DNA of 47,648 nucleotides, taken from Gammaproteobacteria bacterium (GTDB lineage: Bacteria > Pseudomonadota > Gammaproteobacteria > Steroidobacterales > Steroidobacteraceae). The stretch covers positions 1 to 47,648 of the forward strand of contig JAGWPY010000206.1 of the NCBI GenBank assembly GCA_028870275.1, given 5' to 3'. The notes under the pieces were generated by a model, which saw nothing but the letters and a program-made list of their open reading frames with translations, did not search any database and had not been told where the DNA came from. Position numbers and translations under genes: made by a program. Numbering within the stretch: the first letter of the stretch is position 1; every line of letters begins with the position of its first letter. Shown one piece after another: positions 42,441-47,648 of this stretch.

Positions 42441-43051
42441 CGAGCGGATTCTAGCAGGGGCCCGAGGCCTCGCTCGCCAGCGGCTACCCGCGCGGCCGCG
42501 GTTGGCGGCCTTGGGCCGCAATGCGCGCACAGCGGGTCGCGGCGCGCGAGCAGGTCGCGCAGACGCACTCCGCCACAGTCCGTGCAGCGGGCCAGGTCGA
42601 GCTCGGCGCGGCCGGCGAGCGCGGCGAGCAGGAACCAGGCGTGTTCGAACGAGATCCGCGCCGGAGCGTGCAGGTCGACGAAGGCCTCGTACGCCCGGCA
42701 GAGCAGCAACCCCGAATCGACCGCGCCGATGCGATAGCGCGATTCGATGCCGCCGCCCCCGGCGACGATGAGTCCGTGCAGCAGGAAGAGGCTGGCGAGC
42801 TGCGCGGCCTGGAAGCAGGTCTCGGGATTACGGAAGAAGTAGGCGGCCTGACGGGGCGACTTGCCGCGATGGCGGCGTACGGCCGAAGGTCCGCGTTCCT
42901 CGACGTAGCTGCGGTAGAGCTTGCGGATCCGGTCATCGCTCAGTCCGGTCCAGAGCCTGATCGTACAGGTGCGGGCCTCGTGGCGGATCAGGCGCAGGGC
43001 CAGATCGAGCCGCAGCCGGTCGCGTGTATAACGGTCTTCGGACACTCTCAT
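42404..43051 (-). CDS. Orphan FlhC-like transcriptional regulator
   Basis: A 215-residue protein of the FlhC family. It has LALRLIRHEARTCTIRLWTG, LSDDRIRKLYRSYVEE (the DNA-contacting helix of FlhC), SPRQAAYFFRNPETC, and a C-terminal zinc site with two CxxC pairs (RCTDCGG and LCAHCG). In E. coli FlhC needs FlhD to drive flagellar genes. No flhD or flagellar gene is in this window, so it probably controls something else or acts with a distant partner. The ATG at 43051 has GGGAGGGG 5 nt upstream. It is divergent from an unknown gene and overlaps nudC. Confidence 0.82.
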   Translation of the reverse strand: MRVSEDRYTRDRLRLDLALRLIRHEARTCTIRLWTGLSDDRIRKLYRSYVEERGPSAVRRHRGKSPRQAAYFFRNPETCFQAAQLASLFLLHGLIVAGGGGIESRYRIGAVDSGLLLCRAYEAFVDLHAPARISFEHAWFLLAALAGRAELDLARCTDCGGVRLRDLLARRDPLCAHCGPRPPTAAARVAAGERGLGPLLESARWHDAIRSRAPS

Positions 43052-43101
43052 GACGGCCCCTCCCTGTCGATCTCATCCCGGTTTTTTCAGTCTCAAAAAA
43101 T

Positions 43102-43130
43102 TTGACAAAAATTATTCACAAAAGTAGCGT
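43102..43130 (+). promoter_or_regulatory. Candidate promoter of the gene divergent from flhC
   Basis: TTGACA (43102-43107), a perfect -35, is followed after 17 bp by TAGCGT (43125-43130), a weak -10. The whole 43080-43130 stretch is strikingly AT-rich for this genome. The TTG of the -35 has been read as a start codon for a longer ORF, which I consider spurious. Confidence 0.55.
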
Positions 43131-43188
43131 GGCTGCCAATGGGTCGATCGAGGCGCTTTTTGCAAAAAATGCGCGAGGGGGCGGTGCG

Positions 43189-43764
43189 ATGCCGGACGCG
43201 ATCGTCGAACAATGGGCGCGGGAGCCGCCGCTCACCGCCGAGGTCCGCCGGCCGCTCGCCGAATTGAACCGCGGATTCCTCGAGTTGCGCGGTTTTGCCG
43301 CGCCGCAATTCGCGCAACTCGCGCCCGCCCAGATCGCGGCCGCGGCCGACTGTCCCTACGCGCTGTTCGATCTGCGGTTCGACGACCCGGTCTACTGGGC
43401 CGGGCGGCTCGGCCCCGAGGAAGCCTGGCGGGGCGTCGAGGATTCCCAGCCGGCGGACCCCGAGGCCGTCGCCTTCGTGCGCACGGCGCTGTTCTACGGA
43501 TGGCACCTCGCCTCGACCACGGGTCTGCGCGCGAGGTTGCTGCTCGGCATGCACGATCGGACCGTGCTGGCGTTCGCCGCCGCCCCGTTGCGCCGCCTCG
43601 ATGCGCTCGCGATCGCCGAAAGCGGCCAGTTGCGACTACGCTGGCCGGAGCGGGATTCCTTCTGGCGGGCGCTCGCCGAGGCGGCGCGCCACGCCGACAC
43701 CACCGAGCTGCGCCGGGTGCAGCTCCACGGCCTGCAATTCGCCGCCGCGGCACGCCTGCGCTGA
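43189..43764 (+). CDS. Unknown protein divergent from FlhC-like regulator
   Basis: A 191-residue soluble protein that I do not recognise. It starts MPDAIVEQWAREPPLTAEVR and has the helical segment RPLAELNRGFLELRGF, then PYALFDLRFDDPVYWAGRL, VAFVRTALFYGWHLASTTGL and RARLLLGMHDRTVLAFAAAP. No Cys cluster, signal peptide or membrane segment is visible. The ATG at 43189 has a G-rich ribosome site (GAGGGGG) upstream; the longer frame from the TTG at 43102 begins inside a promoter. It could be regulated by or functionally tied to the FlhC-like protein, by position only. Confidence 0.8.
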   Translation: MPDAIVEQWAREPPLTAEVRRPLAELNRGFLELRGFAAPQFAQLAPAQIAAAADCPYALFDLRFDDPVYWAGRLGPEEAWRGVEDSQPADPEAVAFVRTALFYGWHLASTTGLRARLLLGMHDRTVLAFAAAPLRRLDALAIAESGQLRLRWPERDSFWRALAEAARHADTTELRRVQLHGLQFAAAARLR

Positions 43765-43869
43765 CCCGGGCTTCGGTCCGCCGCGTGGATCGCGGTGCTC
43801 CGGCCGTGCGGTGGCTGCCGGCGACGACGATTGCGGTTCCGGCCGCGCGCATTTAATCTTCGCCGTCCT

Positions 43870-44850
43870 ATGACCGACCTCGGCCGCTCCATGCACGCCC
43901 TCGCGCTCCGTCAGCTCACCAAGACCTACCAGAACGGCATCCAGGCGCTGAAGGGCATCGATCTCGAGGTCGAACGCGGCGACTTCTTCGCGCTGCTCGG
44001 CCCGAACGGCGCCGGCAAGACCACGGCGATCGGCATCATCACCTCCCTGGTGACCAAGACCTCCGGAACGGTCGCCGTGTTCGGGCACGACCTCGACCGG
44101 GAACTCGAGGCGGCGAAATCGTGCATCGGCATCGTGCCCCAGGAGATCAACTTCAACCAGTTCGAGTCGGTGCAGACGATCGTCATCAACCAGGCGGGCT
44201 TCTACGGGATCGAGCGGCGGATCGCCAGGGAGCGTGCCGAGACCTATCTGAAGGAGCTGCAGCTCTGGGATCGCCGCAACTCCACCGCCCGTTCCCTCTC
44301 GGGCGGAATGAAGCGCCGGCTGATGATCGCGCGGGCGCTGATGCACGAGCCGGAACTGCTGATCCTGGACGAGCCGACCGCCGGTGTCGACATCGAGGTG
44401 CGGCGCTCGATGTGGGAGTTCCTGCGCAAGATCAACGCGGCGGGGACCACGATCATCCTCACCACCCACTACCTCGAGGAAGCGGAGAATCTCTGCCGCA
44501 ACGTGGCGATCATCGATCGCGGCCGGATCATCGAGCGCGACAGCATGGCGAACGTGCTGCGCAAGCTGCAGACCGAGACCTTCGTGCTGAATCTGCGCGC
44601 GCCGCGCACCTCGGTGCCGCGGCTCGAGGGTTTCCGGCCGACCCTGGTCGACGATCACACGCTCGAAGTCGAGGTCTCCAAGGGGCAGAGCCTGAACGAG
44701 ATCTTCGCCTCGCTGAGCGCCCAGGGCATCGAGGTCGACAGCATGCGCAACAAGGTCAACCGGCTCGAGGAGCTGTTCATCCGCCTGGTCGATTCCGGAG
44801 CGCGCGGCGCCGGGGCCGAGCGGCCGTCGGCCGCGGGAGCGCGTCCATGA
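43870..44850 (+). CDS. yadG: ABC transporter ATPase, YadG-type
   Basis: The cytoplasmic ATPase of a YadGH-type exporter, 326 residues. Walker A GPNGAGKT (44-51), Q-loop VPQEINFNQ, signature LSGGMKRR, Walker B LLILDEPTAG, and the switch His in LTTHYLEEAENL are all intact. About 80 extra C-terminal residues, including NEIFASLSAQGIEVDSM, form the regulatory tail seen in the ABC-2 exporter group. ATG at 43870; MHALAL at 43891 is an alternative. Stop overlaps the permease ATG. Confidence 0.93.
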   Translation: MTDLGRSMHALALRQLTKTYQNGIQALKGIDLEVERGDFFALLGPNGAGKTTAIGIITSLVTKTSGTVAVFGHDLDRELEAAKSCIGIVPQEINFNQFESVQTIVINQAGFYGIERRIARERAETYLKELQLWDRRNSTARSLSGGMKRRLMIARALMHEPELLILDEPTAGVDIEVRRSMWEFLRKINAAGTTIILTTHYLEEAENLCRNVAIIDRGRIIERDSMANVLRKLQTETFVLNLRAPRTSVPRLEGFRPTLVDDHTLEVEVSKGQSLNEIFASLSAQGIEVDSMRNKVNRLEELFIRLVDSGARGAGAERPSAAGARP

Positions 44851-45635
44851 GCGCGCCGGTGTCCCGGGCGATGGCCGAGTGGATCGGCTTCAAGACGATC
44901 CTGATCCGCGAGTTCGGCCGAATCGTGCGTATCTGGGGGCAGACGATCCTGCCTCCGGCGGTGACCTCGACGCTGTACTTCGTGATCTTCGGCAGCCTGA
45001 TCGGCCGGCGGGTCGGCCAGGTGGGCGGCCACGACTACATGCAGTTCATCGCGCCCGGACTCATCATGATGAGCGTGATCCAGAACTCCTACGGCAACGT
45101 GGTCTCCTCGTTCTTCGGCGCCAAGTTCGGCAAGCACGTCGAGGAGCTGCTGGTCTCGCCGCTGCCGAACTGGCTGATCGTGCTCGGCTACGTGATGGGC
45201 GGCGTGATTCGCGGCTTCCTGGTCGGCAGCGTCGTGACCATCGTGTCGCTGCTGTTCACCCGCCTGCATCTCGCGCATCCGGGGGCGATCCTCTCCGCGG
45301 CGTTCCTGACCAGCTTCGTGTTCGCGATCGGCGGGTTCATCAACGCGATGTTCGCCAAGAACTTCGACCAGATCTCCTGGTTCCCGACCTTCGTGCTGAC
45401 GCCCCTGACCTACCTCGGCGGCGTCTTCTATTCGATCCGCATGCTGCCCTCGTGGGCGCTGGCGGCCTCGCACGCCAATCCGATCCTGTACATGGTGAGC
45501 GCATTCCGGTACGGTTTCCTCGATACGACGGACATCGATCTGGCCCACGCTTATGCGATCATGGTAGGGGCCGCCGCCGGAATGTTCGCTCTGGCCGTCG
45601 TGCTGATGAACCGGGGCGCCGGCATCCGCGAGTGA
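44847..45635 (+). CDS. yadH: ABC-2 permease, YadH-type
   Basis: A 262-residue membrane protein with six helices matching ABC-2-type permeases. It has an N-terminal amphipathic start IGFKTILIREFGRIVRIWGQ, LIMMSVIQNSYGNVVSSFFGAKF between helices 2 and 3, and the family loop MFAKNFDQISWFPTFVLTPL followed by YLGGVFYSI. It pairs with the ATPase through a 4-bp ATGA overlap. Substrate of YadGH-type exporters is unknown. Confidence 0.93.
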   Translation: MSAPVSRAMAEWIGFKTILIREFGRIVRIWGQTILPPAVTSTLYFVIFGSLIGRRVGQVGGHDYMQFIAPGLIMMSVIQNSYGNVVSSFFGAKFGKHVEELLVSPLPNWLIVLGYVMGGVIRGFLVGSVVTIVSLLFTRLHLAHPGAILSAAFLTSFVFAIGGFINAMFAKNFDQISWFPTFVLTPLTYLGGVFYSIRMLPSWALAASHANPILYMVSAFRYGFLDTTDIDLAHAYAIMVGAAAGMFALAVVLMNRGAGIRE

Positions 45636-45706
45636 TGGGAGGTCGGAAGCCGCTGCGCGGGCAGCACGGACGATCGGTTGCACACCCTAGCCTAAGGAGT
45701 CGCAGG

Positions 45707-45919
45707 ATGAGCGAGGAAAAACAGCAGAAATTCACCGCCAAGGTCCGCCGCGGACTCGTCTGGGTGCATCGGGTGGCGGGCGCCGAACTGGCCCGCAAGA
45801 AGGCCGAGGCGACCGGCGTGCGGATCGAAGGCTTCACCGCGGCCGAACTCGCCGACGTCGAATCCGCGCTGACCTGGATCGAGCAGAACAAGGAATCCGC
45901 GGAAAAGTCGGCGGATTGA
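45707..45919 (+). CDS. Small charged protein between ABC exporter and receiver protein
   Basis: A 70-residue acidic/basic helical protein, MSEEKQQKFTAKVRRGLVWV at the start and ALTWIEQNKESAEKSAD at the end. AAGG-type ribosome site (AAGGAG) lies 8 nt before the ATG. No domain is recognised; the mix of charged residues and short length suggests a soluble adaptor or an unannotated conserved protein. It is 72 bp after yadH and 53 bp before the receiver gene, so it may belong to either unit. Confidence 0.7.
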   Translation: MSEEKQQKFTAKVRRGLVWVHRVAGAELARKKAEATGVRIEGFTAAELADVESALTWIEQNKESAEKSAD

Positions 45920-45972
45920 CTCGCAACGCCGCAGGGACGGGGCTGTTCGGCCGATGACGCCCAGGGTGAGGC

Positions 45973-47358
45973 ATGGGGAATAAGCGCGTCCTGGTGGTCG
46001 ACGACTCCAAGTCGGCTCGGGTGATCCTGAGCCGGATGCTCGAGAAGTACGGCATCGAGGTGGACACGGCGGAATCCGCCGAACAGTCCATCAGCTATCT
46101 CGAGCACAATCGGCCCGACGCGATCTTCATGGATCACCTGATGCCGGGCATGGACGGCTTGCAGGCGGTTCAGGCGATCAAGGCCAACCCGCAGACCGCG
46201 ACGATCCCGATCATGATGTACACCTCGCAGGAGGGCGAGCTGTACGTGGGCCAGGCGCGCGCCCTGGGTGCGATGGGCGTGCTGCCGAAACAGGTGCGCC
46301 CGGTCGACGTCTCGAAGGTGCTCTACGAACTGCACCTCCTGCAGGATCGGCGCGATACCGAGCAGCCGGCGCTCGCACCGGTCGAGGTCGACGATTCCGG
46401 GGCTCCCAAGGCGCCGCCGCCGGCCGCGCCGGCGGCGCAACCGGCGGACTGGGCGCGCAAGGTCGAAGCGGCGATCCGCGAACAGTCGGCCGACCTGCGT
46501 CGCTTCGTGGTCGCGAGCCTCGACAGTTTCGCCGCGCGCATCGTCGCCGAGGTCCGCGACCTCTCGCCGCGCACCGTCGAACCGCCGCCCCTGCCGCCCG
46601 CTCCACCCGAGCCGAAGGCGCCGCGGGGCTGGATCACGGCCACGGCGGCCGCCGGGGCCTGCGCGCTCGCGTTCGCCGGACTGTGGTTCGCCGCCCGCTC
46701 GGAGCTCGCCGGCGAGCGCGCCGCTTCGGCCGCGCTGTCGGCGCGGGTGAGCGAGCTCGAACGTTCGCGCGATCAGCTGGACGATCAGCTGAAGCGGCTC
46801 ACCAGCGCGCTCGCCAATGCCTCGACGGGCGCGGCGAACGTCGCCAATGCGACCGCGTCGTCCGGGAAGACCGCGTCGGCGCCGGTCGCGAAGACCTCGA
46901 CCATCCAGGCGATCGTGCCCTACGGCGAGGTGCCCCTCGACCGGGCGCGGCTCGACGTGATGCGGGGCCTGCTCGACAAACTGACCGGCGAAGGCTTCCA
47001 CGGCACCGTCAAGGTCACGAGTTACGCGGGACTTTTTTGCCTCACCGGTACGCCGGGCGGCGGCTTCGTGCCCGCGCGCCCGGACCTGCCCGTGGCCAAG
47101 TGCGATGCGATCGGCAATCCCTTCGAGGAATCACTGTCGGGGCAGCAGCGCGAGTCGCTCGCCTTCGGCAACCTGATCGCGAGCGCGCGCGAGCGCAGCG
47201 GCGGTGCGATTTCGGTGACGATCGCGAGCGGAGCGAGCTCGCATGTCACCATGGCCTATCCGCCGCGCACGGACGAGCTCACCGCCGGCGCATGGAACAA
47301 GGCGGCCGCCGCCAACAATCGGGTCGAGTTCTCGCTGGAGCCTTCGCCCTCGCCGTGA
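45973..47358 (+). CDS. Membrane-anchored receiver-domain protein
   Basis: A 461-residue protein of unusual build. Residues 4-122 are a complete response-regulator receiver domain with Asp10/Asp11, phospho-acceptor Asp54 (FMDHLMPGMDG), Thr84 and Lys106. A Pro/Ala linker, one transmembrane helix (about 220-242) and a coiled coil (about 244-286) follow. The C-terminal domain (about 310-455), with FHGTVKVTSYAGLFCLTGTP, probably lies in the periplasm. The cytoplasmic phospho-signal could thus be passed across the membrane through the coiled coil. No histidine kinase is adjacent, and the C-terminal domain is unrecognised. Confidence 0.85.
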   Translation: MGNKRVLVVDDSKSARVILSRMLEKYGIEVDTAESAEQSISYLEHNRPDAIFMDHLMPGMDGLQAVQAIKANPQTATIPIMMYTSQEGELYVGQARALGAMGVLPKQVRPVDVSKVLYELHLLQDRRDTEQPALAPVEVDDSGAPKAPPPAAPAAQPADWARKVEAAIREQSADLRRFVVASLDSFAARIVAEVRDLSPRTVEPPPLPPAPPEPKAPRGWITATAAAGACALAFAGLWFAARSELAGERAASAALSARVSELERSRDQLDDQLKRLTSALANASTGAANVANATASSGKTASAPVAKTSTIQAIVPYGEVPLDRARLDVMRGLLDKLTGEGFHGTVKVTSYAGLFCLTGTPGGGFVPARPDLPVAKCDAIGNPFEESLSGQQRESLAFGNLIASARERSGGAISVTIASGASSHVTMAYPPRTDELTAGAWNKAAAANNRVEFSLEPSPSP

Positions 47359-47359
47359 G

Positions 47360-47375
47360 GCCGCCCGAGGGCGGC
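47360..47375. terminator. GC hairpin between convergent receiver and barrel genes
   Basis: GCCGCC (47360-47365), a CGAG loop and GGCGGC (47370-47375) form a 6-bp stem with a short TTT three bases later on the plus strand. It sits in the 21-bp gap between two convergent stop codons and may end both transcripts weakly. Confidence 0.4.
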
Positions 47376-47379
47376 GCTT

Positions 47380-47648
47380 TCAGAAGGCCAGCCGTACCAG
47401 GAGCTGGGGCCCCTTGGAATCGAAGTCGAAGCGGCCGCTGTTGGCACGCTGGCGCGACACCAGCATGGCGTGCACCGCCTGAATCCCTAGAGCCACCGAG
47501 AGATTCGGCCGGAAGCGGTAGAGCGCGTTGAACTCGTAGTCGCCGAGCGATGCCGTCATGTGATCGACGGCGAGTTTCAGGTACTGGGCGCGTCCCTCGA
47601 AATAGAAACGCCGGCTCGCCACCCAGGTCGCGTCCAGTCCGAGCGTCG
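47380..47648 (-). CDS. Outer-membrane beta-barrel protein, C-terminal part
   Basis: The open frame continues off the window end, so only the last 89 residues are visible; the GTG at 47622 is internal. Alternating hydrophobic/polar strands such as TWVASRRFYFEGRAQYLKLA, GDYEFNALYRFRPNLSVALG and GPQLLVRLAF, and a C-terminal Phe, are typical of Bam-assembled outer-membrane barrels. Family cannot be named. It converges on the receiver protein. Confidence 0.7.
   Translation of the reverse strand, partial: TLGLDATWVASRRFYFEGRAQYLKLAVDHMTASLGDYEFNALYRFRPNLSVALGIQAVHAMLVSRQRANSGRFDFDSKGPQLLVRLAF

Noticed and set aside
43102-43188. TTG start giving a longer version of the unknown gene
   Set aside because: That TTG is the first half of a TTGACA -35 element and the added residues have unlike composition; the ATG at 43189 has a ribosome site.

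Overview
The window looks like a chromosomal segment of a high-GC gammaproteobacterium of the Xanthomonadales/Nevskiales/Steroidobacter-type group. This is inferred from gene order and family variants, not from a marker gene. Pointers are the blocks dapF-DUF484-xerC-hslVU-DUF971-ubiE-ubiJ-ubiB, ubiK-comM, hemC-hemD and polA-sRNA-engB-cytochrome c4-dsbA, together with an ArgF'-type acylornithine transcarbamylase. I see no prophage, transposase, integrase, CRISPR array or plasmid function.

Layout. 0-8.4 kb: a long minus-strand run from diaminopimelate epimerase through site-specific recombination (XerC) and the HslVU protease to ubiquinone biosynthesis. A textbook heat-shock promoter precedes hslV and overlaps the xerC stop codon. 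8.4-14.2 kb: an orphan ParA-type ATPase, an epimerase-like protein, a ferredoxin-reductase, hemC/hemD and a hydroxyacid dehydrogenase. 14.2-15.5 kb: two PII signal proteins. One has the uridylylation Tyr51. The other lacks it, sits behind a clear sigma-54 promoter, and is followed by its own terminator. 15.4-17.8 kb: ubiK, comM and a membrane-anchored cytochrome c5. 18.0-23.5 kb: a tightly packed plus-strand string of nine small enzymes (Mpo1-like, membrane protein, GFA, two Rid proteins, GNAT, ICMT, deoxyinosine glycosylase, lactonase-type propeller) that looks like a damage or detoxification operon. It is followed by tRNA-Arg(CCG).

23.7-31.1 kb: GFA and TMEM175 proteins, a DsbA-like lipoprotein and cytochrome c4, divergent engB, then polA, lptM and an FKBP isomerase. 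Between engB and polA is a strong candidate small RNA. It sits in the genomic slot known for Spot 42 and ErsA and has three C-rich hairpin loops and an intrinsic terminator. 31.1-39.4 kb: one arginine operon, argR-argG-X-argC-argD-argF'-argB-argH, with two ARG boxes 21 bp apart in front of argR. X is an unrecognised P-loop protein translationally coupled to its neighbours. The transcarbamylase is the N-acylornithine type and carries Ala where characterised acetyl and succinyl enzymes have Glu or Pro.

39.5-47.6 kb: a Yip1-family membrane protein, a histone H1-like protein, a TauE/SafE permease, NudC, an orphan FlhC-like regulator with a divergent unknown gene, a YadGH-type ABC exporter, a small conserved-looking protein, a response-regulator receiver domain fused to a membrane anchor, and the C-terminal end of an outer-membrane barrel protein running off the window.

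The most promising undescribed elements are the arginine-operon P-loop protein with its atypical transcarbamylase, the polA-engB small RNA, the Tyr51-less sigma-54-driven PII protein, and the membrane-anchored receiver protein. Everything was read by eye from the sequence; no database search was run.
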